From NCBI GenBank assembly GCA_023436715.1, contig JAEZIJ010000193.1:1-31163 (forward strand): 31,163 bases of DNA, written 5' to 3'. This DNA is from Acidobacteriota bacterium. GTDB taxonomy: Bacteria > Acidobacteriota > Terriglobia > Bryobacterales > Bryobacteraceae. A program made the position numbers and the translations under genes. Below, piece after piece: positions 14,454 to 22,843 of this stretch. The notes beneath the pieces are model-generated. The model made no database searches and was not told where the DNA came from. It was given only the letters and a program-made list of their open reading frames with translations. How positions within the stretch are numbered: position 1 is the first letter of the stretch; the number at the start of each line of letters is the position of its first letter.

Positions 14454-17400
14454 AGAATGCCTCGCGCGTCTTCCCGCTGAATACCCCCTCAATCGGAGTC
14501 AGCCGGTACTTGTACGAGTAAGCCTGGTCGCCCGCGATGCGGTACGGCGACATGGGGTACGCGTTGGGGCTCCAGCTATCGATTCCGCCGGCGCCCATCT
14601 GCTTCCAGTCGAGATTCAGAAAGACCTCGGGGTGACGCTGCATCTGGAAGCTGTAAGCGGCCCGCTCCACGTCTTCCTTCGAGAAATGGCGGGCCGCGAC
14701 GCTGAGCGTCGGCGCGCCTACGGCGAGCAGGCCGATGCCCTGCGCGTTGGTCAGCGCGACCCAGCGCACATCGGTCTTGTTGCCGTTCTCCTGCGGGCGC
14801 GAATACTCGAACCACTGCTTGTCCACGCTCGATTTGTACACGCCTATGCGCTCGAACTGCCGGTCAATGTGTGTTTCCACCGGTCCGCGGCCGTACCAAC
14901 TGATGTTCTCCAGGCCCGGCGCCGCTACCAGTTCCGTGCCGAGGCGCGGCATCATCGGAAGCTTCTTCGTACCGGGCTGGTAAGTACACTCCACGATTAC
15001 GTCTCCCGTGCCGTAGATCGTGTAGGTGATCGTGTAGCCGGCCTCCACGTCTGGAAGTCCTGCGTTCACGGTGATGCGCGCCGAGTGGTCGTCGATCGCC
15101 TGCACCTGAACATCTCGCACCTGCCATTCCGGCCCTGCATTACGCCAGAGTTCGATGTTCGCCGCGCTGTCTCGCGCCGCGGCGGATCTGAGGGCCTTCC
15201 ATGCGCCGCGGTCGTTATCCGTCGGGGCGCGCCAGAAATCGGGCCGCGGTCCGCGCCACAGCAGATTGGTTCCCTTGTAGCGATACGAGGTCACGACCCC
15301 GGCTTTCTTGTCGAAGCTGAGGGAGAAATCGCGGCCCGTGAAGGTTGCCTCGCTGACATCATCCTTAACCTTGAGCGCCAGCTTTGCCGGCGAGAACCGG
15401 GGCGCCGCCGCGGAAGCCGGCAGGCGGAACTGCTCCCATGCGATCTCATGTCCAAGGGGAGCGTACGCGGTGGCGGCTTTCAGCACGAAGCTGAGATTCA
15501 GCCAGTACTCCACGCCTGGCTGCGTCTCAATCTTCGGCAACGCCAGCTTGAATTCCTTCTCCTGTCCCGGCGCGAGGTCCAACTCCGGGAGTTTGCCCGA
15601 AGCGATTGTCCGGCCCTCGGCCTTCACTTCCCAAAGGCCTTGCGCCGCGTCCTTCGCGTTCACGAAATCGAACCAGTTCTTTACCTTGATCGTGCCGGCG
15701 GCGAGGTCCACCGGTGTGGCGTGCAGGTTGCGGTAGACATATTTGATTGCCCAAAGGCCGGGGTGCGGTGTGCGGTCTCCCGAGACCAGCCCGTTGGCGC
15801 TAAAGTTGTTGTCATTCCGCACGCCGGATTTGTCCTCCCACCATCCGCCGTACGCCAGGAAGTTCGCCTTTGCCGTGTTCGTGCGATACTCGCCGGGCAC
15901 CGGCACGCGCAGAGTCTGATCCACCCAGTCCCACACAAACGCTCCCTGCGCGTTTGTGCCCGAATAGAAGATGTCCCAATATTCTTTCAGCCCGCCGCTG
16001 CTGTTGCCCATGGTGTGCGAGTACTCGCAGAGAATCAGCGGCATTTCAGGCCGCTTTGCGGCGCGCTGAACGACCTGCGGCGGGGGAGGATACATGAAGG
16101 AGTTGATGTCCGAATTGGACCCGCCGTGCGCGGTGGAGCCCTCATAGTGGAACGGGCGCGAGGGGTCGCGCTGCTTCGTCCAGCGATACACGGCCTCGAC
16201 GTTCGGCCCGTCCCCCGACTCATTTCCCAGTGACCAGACGATCACGGAAGGATGATTCTTATCGCGCTCCACCATGCGCTCGACGCGGTCCAGGTAGGCC
16301 GCCTTCCAGGACGGGTCGTTGCTCAGCCGGTTCCGCGTGTCGTTGCCGTAATGGTGGGCCTCGATGTTCGCCTCATCCATCACGTAGAGGCCGTAGCGAT
16401 CGCACAAATCGTACCAGGCGGGCGTGTTGGGGTAATGCGCCGTCCGGACGGCATTGATGTTGAACTGCTTCATGAGACGGATGTCCTGAATCATCGAAGC
16501 AACGTCCACGTACTTCGCTGTGTCCGGGCTGTGCTCGTGGCGATTCACCCCTTTGATCAGCACCGCCTTGCCATTCACGAGCAGCCGCCCGCCCTTGATC
16601 TCCACCTTGCGGAAACCGACGTTGGCTGGAATCGTTTCGAGCACCGCGCCGGCTGCGTTCTTGAGCGTGAGCGTCAGCCGGTAGAGGTGCGGCGTTTCGG
16701 CCGACCACTTCTTCGGATTGGTCGCATTCAGTGTGAGTTCTACCGGTGTTTCCGCTTTCGCGCCGAGGTCGGCGGACGTGGTCTGCGGTTTTCCGACTGC
16801 GAGACCCGCGGCATCGCGCAGCGTCATCTCGAGCGTGACGCGCCCGGGTTTTTCCGTCAGGTTCGCCAGGCTTGCCTTGACGACCAGTTGGGCATCGCGG
16901 TACTCGGCATCGAGATTTGTGTTGACCTCAAAATCACGCACGTGCTGGGCCGCCGGCGACCAGAGGTAAACATCGCGGTAGATCCCGCTCATGCGCCACA
17001 TATCCTGGTCCTCCAGGAACGCGCCGTCGCCGAAGCGGTAGACTTCCACAGCCAGTGTGTTGCTCCCCGGCTTGAGGTACGGTGTGATGTCGAATTCCGC
17101 GGGCGTGCGGCTGTCTTCGCTGTAGCCGATCTTCGTGCCGTTCACCCATGCGTAAAAGGCGGAATCGACGCCTTCGAAGTGCAGGTAAACGGGCCTTCCC
17201 TTCCATGCCGGAGGCGTGATGAACCGCGTGCGGTAGCTCCCAACGGGATTCCATTCGTAAGGCACGGTGGGCGGCTTCGAAGCATCCTGCGGCCACGGGT
17301 AAATGATGTTCGTGTAGAGCGGAATGTCGAAGCCGTGCATCTGCCAGCTCGACGGCACGGGAATCGTCCGCCAGCTCGAGTCATCGAAGCCAGGGCGGAA

Positions 17401-17643
17401 GAAGTCGAGCGGACGATCCGCCGGCCGCGAGGAGCCGTGGAACTTCCAGCTCCCGTTGAGCGATTGGAACCACGGCGATTTCGCCCGGTCGCCCGTGTTC
17501 GCCAGCTCGGAGGCCGGGTAGACCATCATCGTGGCGTGGGGCTTCCCGGTCCCCGTGTGAAGCACCGACACGTCGTCCCACTCCGGCTGCTGCGCGGCAG
17601 CCAGGGTGGCGGTCATCAGAACTGTCAGGATCGCAAGCCGCAT
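14452..17643 (-). CDS. Secreted GH2 beta-galactosidase (LacZ-type)
   Basis: A 1063-residue glycoside hydrolase that removes terminal beta-galactosyl (or related) residues. Signal peptide MRLAILTVLMTATLAAAQQ; then sugar-binding domain (about 55-230; WKGRPVYLHFEGVDSAFYAWVNG), Ig-like domain (about 235-345), and TIM barrel (about 348-640), followed by domain 4 and the C-terminal Bgal_small_N-type domain (about 760-1055; RAPTDND, SWYGRGPVETHIDR). Catalytic residues are visible: acid/base E475 in WSLGNESGDGP and nucleophile E540 in LILCEYSHTMGNSSG. Length and order match five-domain LacZ-like enzymes, but the signal peptide indicates export, common in polymer-degrading soil bacteria. The ATG at 17643 has a strong GGAGGTAAT site; an upstream ATG at 17685 would disrupt the signal peptide. 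It diverges from GH9 across 84 bp. Confidence 0.95.
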   Translation of the reverse strand: MRLAILTVLMTATLAAAQQPEWDDVSVLHTGTGKPHATMMVYPASELANTGDRAKSPWFQSLNGSWKFHGSSRPADRPLDFFRPGFDDSSWRTIPVPSSWQMHGFDIPLYTNIIYPWPQDASKPPTVPYEWNPVGSYRTRFITPPAWKGRPVYLHFEGVDSAFYAWVNGTKIGYSEDSRTPAEFDITPYLKPGSNTLAVEVYRFGDGAFLEDQDMWRMSGIYRDVYLWSPAAQHVRDFEVNTNLDAEYRDAQLVVKASLANLTEKPGRVTLEMTLRDAAGLAVGKPQTTSADLGAKAETPVELTLNATNPKKWSAETPHLYRLTLTLKNAAGAVLETIPANVGFRKVEIKGGRLLVNGKAVLIKGVNRHEHSPDTAKYVDVASMIQDIRLMKQFNINAVRTAHYPNTPAWYDLCDRYGLYVMDEANIEAHHYGNDTRNRLSNDPSWKAAYLDRVERMVERDKNHPSVIVWSLGNESGDGPNVEAVYRWTKQRDPSRPFHYEGSTAHGGSNSDINSFMYPPPPQVVQRAAKRPEMPLILCEYSHTMGNSSGGLKEYWDIFYSGTNAQGAFVWDWVDQTLRVPVPGEYRTNTAKANFLAYGGWWEDKSGVRNDNNFSANGLVSGDRTPHPGLWAIKYVYRNLHATPVDLAAGTIKVKNWFDFVNAKDAAQGLWEVKAEGRTIASGKLPELDLAPGQEKEFKLALPKIETQPGVEYWLNLSFVLKAATAYAPLGHEIAWEQFRLPASAAAPRFSPAKLALKVKDDVSEATFTGRDFSLSFDKKAGVVTSYRYKGTNLLWRGPRPDFWRAPTDNDRGAWKALRSAAARDSAANIELWRNAGPEWQVRDVQVQAIDDHSARITVNAGLPDVEAGYTITYTIYGTGDVIVECTYQPGTKKLPMMPRLGTELVAAPGLENISWYGRGPVETHIDRQFERIGVYKSSVDKQWFEYSRPQENGNKTDVRWVALTNAQGIGLLAVGAPTLSVAARHFSKEDVERAAYSFQMQRHPEVFLNLDWKQMGAGGIDSWSPNAYPMSPYRIAGDQAYSYKYRLTPIEGVFSGKTREAF

Positions 17644-17681
17644 TGGATTACCTCCGAAACTCTCCAAGAGGAAACGATATC

Positions 17682-17714
17682 GCATCTCGCGCTGTAACAG
17701 CGTGGTAGCATCTC
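17682..17714. promoter_or_regulatory. Candidate operator between GH2 and GH9
   Basis: The 84-bp divergent gap contains a 13-bp palindrome at 17690-17702 (CGCTGT A ACAGCG) flanked by direct repeats of GCATCTC at 17682 and 17708. The position between two polysaccharide hydrolase genes suits a shared repressor or activator site; no regulator gene is nearby and the match to any known factor is not established. Confidence 0.35.
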
Positions 17715-17727
17715 ACAGGAGTCACAC

Positions 17728-19422
17728 ATGCGCTTTTTATTGCCGATCATTCTAGCCATACCATCGTGGGCGGCCGCGCCGGCCACGGCAATCAAGCTCG
17801 ACCAGGCGGGCTATCCGGCCAACGCGCCGAAAGCTGCGATGGTGGTCGCCCCACAGACGGCCCGCACCTTCGAACTCCGCCGCGAGGCGGACGGAAAGTC
17901 TGTATTCAAGGGCACGCTGAGCGAGGCAGCCGACGACTTTAACTCGGGCGACCGCGTCCAACTGGCCGATTTCAGCGCATTCCGCCGGAACGGCCGTTAC
18001 TACATCGAGGTGCCGCAGGTCGGGCGAAGCTACGCCTTCGACATTAAGCCGGACGTGTACCGCCGCGCATACTATCTCGCGATGCGTTCTTTTTACGGGC
18101 AGCGCTGCGGGATCGCGGTCAACATGGGGCCGGAATTCCCTCAGTTCCGCTATCCCGAATGCCACCGCGAAGGAGCGTGGCACGCGTCCTCGGGCAAGCA
18201 GGGCCCGCACGCGAGCAAGTACGGCTGGCACGATGCTGGCGATTACGGGCGCTACATCGTGAACTCCGGGCTGAGCACCGGAACCCTGCTCTGGGCACAG
18301 GAAATGTTCGGAAAGCGGCTGGCCGGCATCAAGCTGGACATCCCCGAGACGGGTAACGGAACGCCCGATATCCTGAACGAGATCCGCTGGAATCTCGAAT
18401 GGATGCTCTCCATGCAGGACGAAGACGGTGGCGTCTGGCACAAGCAGACCAGCGAAAAGTTTGCCGGCTTCGTTATGCCGGATAAGGACACGTTCACAAG
18501 TTACGTCGTCGGGTCGGGCGCGGAGCCGTACAAGACCTCCTGCTCAACGGGTGATTTCGCCGCGGTGATGGCTATCGCGCAACGCGCGTACGAGCCGTTT
18601 GACAAGGCGTTTTCGAAGCGCGCCGGAGACGCGGCTGCGAAAGCGTGGGGCTGGCTTGATACCCATCCGAACGTCCTCTACCGCAACCCGCAGGGCGTGT
18701 CCACGGGAGCCTACGGCGACGGCAGTTGCGCGGATGAAAGGCTCTGGGCTGCCGCCGAGCTTTGGCGTTCCACCGGCGGCGAGGCCTATCAGAGCTATTT
18801 CCTCGCCAATTACCAGCGCTACCTCAAACCGATGAACATCCCGTCGTGGCCGTCGGTCGGGTCGATGGGTCTGTGGACCTATGCGATGTCGCGGCGCACG
18901 GGCGCAAACGCCCAAGCGCTGGAGGATATCCGCAAGGCCACGCTCGAATTGGCGAACCAGGTGGCCGATCGCACTTCGGCGAACGCATACCGGATTGCCA
19001 TGGAGCCCCGCGACTACATCTGGGGATCGAACAGCCAGGCCGCGAACTATTCACTCCTGCTGCTGGTCGCCAATGCGCTTGCGCCGGCCCCCCGCTACAC
19101 CAGCGCGGCGCTCGACAACCTGCACTACCTGCTCGGCAGGAACACGTTCTCCGTCTCCTGGGTGACCTGGGTGGGCACGAACTGGTTCAAACACCCGCAC
19201 CACCGTCCAAGCGGCGCCGACGGCGTCGAGGAGCCGTGGCCGGGGTTGCTCTCGGGAGGGCCGAACCGCGCTCGCCAGGACCCCGCCATGCGGAAGCTTC
19301 CCGCAAATCTGCCGCCGATGAAATCGTGGATCGACGACCAGGAATCCTACGCGAGCAACGAGATCGCGATCAACTGGAACGCACCGCTGGTGTTCGTGCT
19401 CGCGGGCGCGCTGCCGGAGTAA
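17728..19422 (+). CDS. Secreted GH9 endoglucanase-type glycoside hydrolase
   Basis: A 564-residue cellulase-family enzyme predicted to cleave beta-1,4-glucan or a related polymer by inversion. Signal peptide to about residue 20; N-terminal Ig-like CelD_N domain (about 21-107; IKLDQAGYPANAPKAAMVV ... GRYYIEV); then an (alpha/alpha)6 barrel. The catalytic Asp pair region is YGWHDAGDYGRYIVNSG (D169, D172). Near the end the HPHHRPSG loop is followed by the catalytic acid E545 in SYASNEIAINWNAPLVF. Length fits a GH9 without a carbohydrate-binding module. The ATG at 17728 follows ACAGGAG. Linkage to GH2 (divergent) suggests polysaccharide foraging; substrate is inference. Confidence 0.92.
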   Translation: MRFLLPIILAIPSWAAAPATAIKLDQAGYPANAPKAAMVVAPQTARTFELRREADGKSVFKGTLSEAADDFNSGDRVQLADFSAFRRNGRYYIEVPQVGRSYAFDIKPDVYRRAYYLAMRSFYGQRCGIAVNMGPEFPQFRYPECHREGAWHASSGKQGPHASKYGWHDAGDYGRYIVNSGLSTGTLLWAQEMFGKRLAGIKLDIPETGNGTPDILNEIRWNLEWMLSMQDEDGGVWHKQTSEKFAGFVMPDKDTFTSYVVGSGAEPYKTSCSTGDFAAVMAIAQRAYEPFDKAFSKRAGDAAAKAWGWLDTHPNVLYRNPQGVSTGAYGDGSCADERLWAAAELWRSTGGEAYQSYFLANYQRYLKPMNIPSWPSVGSMGLWTYAMSRRTGANAQALEDIRKATLELANQVADRTSANAYRIAMEPRDYIWGSNSQAANYSLLLLVANALAPAPRYTSAALDNLHYLLGRNTFSVSWVTWVGTNWFKHPHHRPSGADGVEEPWPGLLSGGPNRARQDPAMRKLPANLPPMKSWIDDQESYASNEIAINWNAPLVFVLAGALPE

Positions 19423-19426
19423 GTCG

Positions 19427-19446
19427 GGGCCGGGCACGCCCGGCCC
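19427..19446 (+). terminator. Hairpin after GH9
   Basis: A 9-bp perfect GC stem (19427-19435 with 19438-19446) right after the GH9 stop codon and 41 bp before manC. It lacks a T-run. It may end or attenuate transcription between GH9 and manC. Confidence 0.4.
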
Positions 19447-19487
19447 GCTCCATTAATCGGATATCCTCGAAAGAGACTCCTGTTCTG

Positions 19488-20582
19488 ATGCGACACGCGT
19501 TGATAATTGCCGGCGGGTCCGGTGTTCGCCTGTGGCCGATGAGCCGGCGCACGAGCCCCAAGCAATTGATTCCATTCATCGGCGGCCGAAGCCTGTTACA
19601 GCTTGCGGCGGACCGGGTGGGCCCTTTGACACTGCCCTCGAACCGTTATATCTGCGCACTCGAGGAGCATCGTGAGCGGGTGGCCACCGCACTGCCGGGC
19701 TGGTCCGGCGAGCAGTTTCTGGGCGAACCGGCCGGGCGCGACACGCTGACCGCGGTGGCGTTCAGCGCCGCCGTCATTGCGCGCAAAGATCCCGAAGCCG
19801 TGATCGCCGTTTTCCCCGCGGACCACGTGATCGAACCGGTCGAGCAGTTTCGCGAAATCGTCTCGAACGCCTACTCCGTCGTCGAGCGGCACCCTGACGT
19901 GCTCGCGACGTTCGGCATTGCGCCTTCGCAAGCGTCAACCGCTTACGGATACCTGGAACTCGGCGGCACAATCGAGCCTGGGGTCTCGACGGTCCGGCAG
20001 TTCCGTGAGAAACCGGACGACGCGACTGCCGCGAGTTACTTCTCTGCGGGCCCCTCGCGCTACCTCTGGAACAGCGGAATGTTCGTCTGGCGTGCCTCGA
20101 CTCTGCTCGATTGCGTTCGCCGCTACGAGCCAGCCGTCTACGAAGGCGTCTCGCGCATCGCCGCGGCGTGGGATACCCCGGAGCGCGGCGCCGTGCTCGC
20201 CCGCACTTACCCGGAGCTCAAGAAACTCAGCGTGGATTATGGCGTGATGGAGCCGGCGTCGCGCGACAGTAGCGTGCGTGTAGCCGCGATTCCCATGCCG
20301 CTTCGCTGGCTCGATGTCGGATCGTGGCCGATGTTCGCGAAGACCTGCGCGGCCGACGAATACGGGAACGCGCTGGCCGCGGAACGGCACCTGCTTGCGC
20401 ACACGTCCAATACCCTGGTTGCTTCGAGCGATCCCCGTCATGTCATCGCAACGATCGGCTGCGAGGACCTGATTATCGTGCACACCCCCGACGCGACCCT
20501 CGTGTGCCCCGCCGGCCGCGCGGAGCAGATCAAAGAGCTTCATCGAATGCTCGGCGAGAAGTTCGGAGGAGAGTACCTGTGA
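19488..20582 (+). CDS. manC: Mannose-1-phosphate guanylyltransferase
   Basis: Makes GDP-mannose from GTP and mannose 1-phosphate, a donor for surface glycan synthesis. A 364-residue enzyme of the short type (nucleotidyltransferase only). Signatures: IIAGGSGVRLWPMSRRTSPKQLIPF at the N-terminus, EPAGRDTLTAVAFSA, VFPADHVI, AYGYLELG, FREKPDDATA, YLWNSGMFVWRAS, and LSVDYGVMEPA. The start is the ATG at 19488 because it begins the pyrophosphorylase signature; the open frame reaches back into GH9 as a shadow. The usual fused C-terminal isomerase domain of long ManC is absent, and a separate manA follows with a GTGA overlap. Confidence 0.95.
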   Translation: MRHALIIAGGSGVRLWPMSRRTSPKQLIPFIGGRSLLQLAADRVGPLTLPSNRYICALEEHRERVATALPGWSGEQFLGEPAGRDTLTAVAFSAAVIARKDPEAVIAVFPADHVIEPVEQFREIVSNAYSVVERHPDVLATFGIAPSQASTAYGYLELGGTIEPGVSTVRQFREKPDDATAASYFSAGPSRYLWNSGMFVWRASTLLDCVRRYEPAVYEGVSRIAAAWDTPERGAVLARTYPELKKLSVDYGVMEPASRDSSVRVAAIPMPLRWLDVGSWPMFAKTCAADEYGNALAAERHLLAHTSNTLVASSDPRHVIATIGCEDLIIVHTPDATLVCPAGRAEQIKELHRMLGEKFGGEYL

Positions 20583-21391
20583 AGCCCACCCGGCTGACGG
20601 CATCGCTGCGCGAGAAGATCTGGGGTGCGACGGCCTTAGGCCCCTGGTTTCCCGACAGCCGGGAGAAAATCGGCGAGGTGTGGTTCGTCTCCGACGGCAA
20701 GCCGCTGCCGATTCTGATCAAGTTCATTTTCACTTCCGGCCACCTTTCCGTACAGGTGCACCCGGACGACGAATACGCGCGAATTCACGAAGGCTCGCCA
20801 GGGAAAACCGAGATGTGGCACATCCTGCGCGCCGACCCGGGCGCGACGATCGCGGTGGGACTGCGTTCGGAAATTTCGAGCGAAAGGCTGCGGGAGGCCG
20901 CAATCTCGGGAGAAATCGAATCCTTGCTGAATTGGATTCGCGTATCCCCGGGAGACACCATATTCACGGCTCCGGGAACCATTCACGCCATCGGCGCGGG
21001 TGTCGCGTTGTGCGAGATCCAGCAGCAGTCGGATGTCACCTACCGGCTTTACGATTACGGGCGCCCGCGGGAGTTGCACCTCGACCGGGCGATTGCGGTC
21101 GCGCGCCCTGGTTTGCACCCTGGGAAGTCCGTGCCTGTGCGTTTGTCGGCCACCGAAGAACGGCTCGCCGCGTGCCCTCACTTTGTGACCGACCGCATTC
21201 AGGTGTGCGTCGGCTTGCGTTATCAGCCCGACCCGGCCCGCACGCACTTCCTCATTATTTTGGAGGGAGCAGGACGGCTTGCCGGGGAACCTTGTCGTGC
21301 AGGCGAAGCATGGCTGGTGCCGCCGGGCGCCGATCCGTTTGCAATCGAGCCGGAGAACGCCTTCTCCTTGTTGCGTACTTACGTGCCGTGA
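20579..21391 (+). CDS. manA: Mannose-6-phosphate isomerase, class I
   Basis: Interconverts fructose 6-phosphate and mannose 6-phosphate, supplying mannose to ManC after a phosphomannomutase step (no manB in the window). A 270-residue zinc enzyme of the short bacterial type. Zinc ligands are visible in SVQVHPDDEYA (Q59, H61), GKTEMWHIL (E78) and APGTIHAIGAG (H136). IQQQSDVTYRLYDYGR is the typical next motif. I chose the GTG at 20579: it forms a 4-bp GTGA overlap with the manC stop codon, has GGAGGAG upstream, and begins the protein with the usual MKPTRLTASLREKIWG. An upstream in-frame ATG at 20324 lies inside manC and is rejected. Confidence 0.93.
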   Translation: MKPTRLTASLREKIWGATALGPWFPDSREKIGEVWFVSDGKPLPILIKFIFTSGHLSVQVHPDDEYARIHEGSPGKTEMWHILRADPGATIAVGLRSEISSERLREAAISGEIESLLNWIRVSPGDTIFTAPGTIHAIGAGVALCEIQQQSDVTYRLYDYGRPRELHLDRAIAVARPGLHPGKSVPVRLSATEERLAACPHFVTDRIQVCVGLRYQPDPARTHFLIILEGAGRLAGEPCRAGEAWLVPPGADPFAIEPENAFSLLRTYVP

Positions 21392-21409
21392 AAATCACCG
21401 TCCCACTGC

Positions 21410-22756
21410 TCAGCACAAGCGGAATCGCGCACTGAAATGGCGCAGGAACGGCGGCTCTGAAACGATCTCGAGACCTCGCAGACTGTCGCGGCGGTCGTTC
21501 ACTTCCAGAATCGCTTCCACCACATAGTCGATGTGGCTTTGCGTGTAGACCCGCCTTGGTATCGCGAGCCTAAGCAACTCGTGTTTGGCCTTGTCTCCGA
21601 ACATAACCGATCCGATCTCGACCGATCGGATCCCTGCGTGGCGGTAGAGTTCCACGGCCAGCGCCTGCCCGGGAAACCGGTGGCGCGGGATATGGGGCAG
21701 CATTCGGCCCGCATCGATGTAGATGGCGTGCCCGCCGGGCGGCTGCACGATGGGAACACCGCGCTCGGAGATGTGGCGCCCGAGGTAGTCGGTCGAGACG
21801 ACCCGGTACCGCAAATAATCGGGATCGAGAACTTCCGAAAGACCCACGGCGATGGCATCAAGGTCGCGGCCTGCGAGTCCGCCATAGGTGGGAAATCCCT
21901 CGGTAAGGATCAGCAGGTCCTTTTCCTGCTCGGCCAGTCGGTCGTCATTGGTGCAGAGCAGGCCGCCGATGTTGGCGAACGCGTCCTTCTTGGCGGAGAA
22001 GGTGCAGCCGTCCGCAAATGAAAACATTCGTTGTGCGATCTGTTTCGGAGTCCAGCCGGCGTAGCCATCCTCACGCTGCTGGATGAACCAGGCATTCTCG
22101 GCAAAACGGCAGGCGTCGAGGTAGAGAGGGATGCCGTGGCGGGAAGCGACACGTTTCACGGCCTCGATGTTGGCGAGCGAAACCGGCTGGCCGCCGCCCG
22201 AGTTGTTCGTCAGCGTGAGCATGATGAGCGGCACGCGCTCCCGGCCTTCGACTTCGATGAGCCGTTCGAGCGCGTTCACGTCCATGTTGCCCTTGAACGG
22301 CAGCTTCGCCTGGGTGTCGGCGGCCTCGGGGCAAGGCAGGTCTACGGCGCGGGCGCCGTTGAACTCGACGTTGGCGCGGGTGGTGTCGAAGTGGGTGTTG
22401 TTCGGCACCACGTGGCCGGGAGCGCACATGACTTTGAACAGGATGCGCTCGGCCGCGCGCCCCTGGTGGGTGGGGATGACGTGCCGGAACCCGGTCAGGT
22501 CCTCCACCGCCCGCTTCAGCCGGAAAAAGCTCTCGCTGCCGGCGTAGGATTCGTCGCCGCGCATCATGGCCGCCCACTGCTCGGTGGACATGGCGCTGGT
22601 GCCCGAATCTGTGAGCAGGTCAATGAGGATGTTCCTGGCCTCGATGAGGAACAGGTTGTAGCCCGCCTGCTCGAGAAACCGCTCGCGCTCCTCGCGGGTG
22701 GTATGCCGGAGGGGTTCCACACTCTTGATGCGAAACGGTTCGATAATGGTTTTCAC
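21410..22756 (-). CDS. tnaA: Tryptophanase (beta-eliminating PLP lyase)
   Basis: A 448-residue PLP enzyme that splits L-tryptophan into indole, pyruvate and ammonia. It aligns over its full length with the tryptophanase / tyrosine phenol-lyase family: EPFRIKSVEPL, LIDLLTDSGTSAMSTEQWAAMM, THQGRAAERILF, NNSGGGQPVSLAN, LDACRFAENAWFIQ, SAKKDAFANIGG (PLP Lys257), FPTYGGLAGRDL, IPRRVYTQSHID. Two sites that separate the subfamilies read as tryptophanase: D124 in HFDTTR (Thr in tyrosine phenol-lyase) and I381 in VEIGS (Arg in tyrosine phenol-lyase). Start is GTG at 22756, just after a TACACT box (22769-22764), so the mRNA could be leaderless; no tnaC-like leader peptide is visible. It diverges from the TPR gene. 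Confidence 0.93.
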   Translation of the reverse strand: MKTIIEPFRIKSVEPLRHTTREERERFLEQAGYNLFLIEARNILIDLLTDSGTSAMSTEQWAAMMRGDESYAGSESFFRLKRAVEDLTGFRHVIPTHQGRAAERILFKVMCAPGHVVPNNTHFDTTRANVEFNGARAVDLPCPEAADTQAKLPFKGNMDVNALERLIEVEGRERVPLIMLTLTNNSGGGQPVSLANIEAVKRVASRHGIPLYLDACRFAENAWFIQQREDGYAGWTPKQIAQRMFSFADGCTFSAKKDAFANIGGLLCTNDDRLAEQEKDLLILTEGFPTYGGLAGRDLDAIAVGLSEVLDPDYLRYRVVSTDYLGRHISERGVPIVQPPGGHAIYIDAGRMLPHIPRHRFPGQALAVELYRHAGIRSVEIGSVMFGDKAKHELLRLAIPRRVYTQSHIDYVVEAILEVNDRRDSLRGLEIVSEPPFLRHFSARFRLC

Positions 22757-22843
22757 ACCCGCGAGTGTAACGCAAGCCGCGATCCCTGTTCTCCGCCGGG
22801 TTTCGCTTGGGCTACACTGGTGTGGAGAGCCGGACCGGATTAT

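Noticed and set aside
16252..17697. Long open frame antisense to the GH2 gene (481 codons)
   Set aside because: It mirrors the third-position GC bias of the GH2 gene, has no recognisable domain, and the GH2 product is complete with both catalytic residues.
18762..19487. Upstream extension of the manC frame
   Set aside because: It overlaps the GH9 catalytic region in another frame; the nucleotidyltransferase signature begins at the ATG at 19488.
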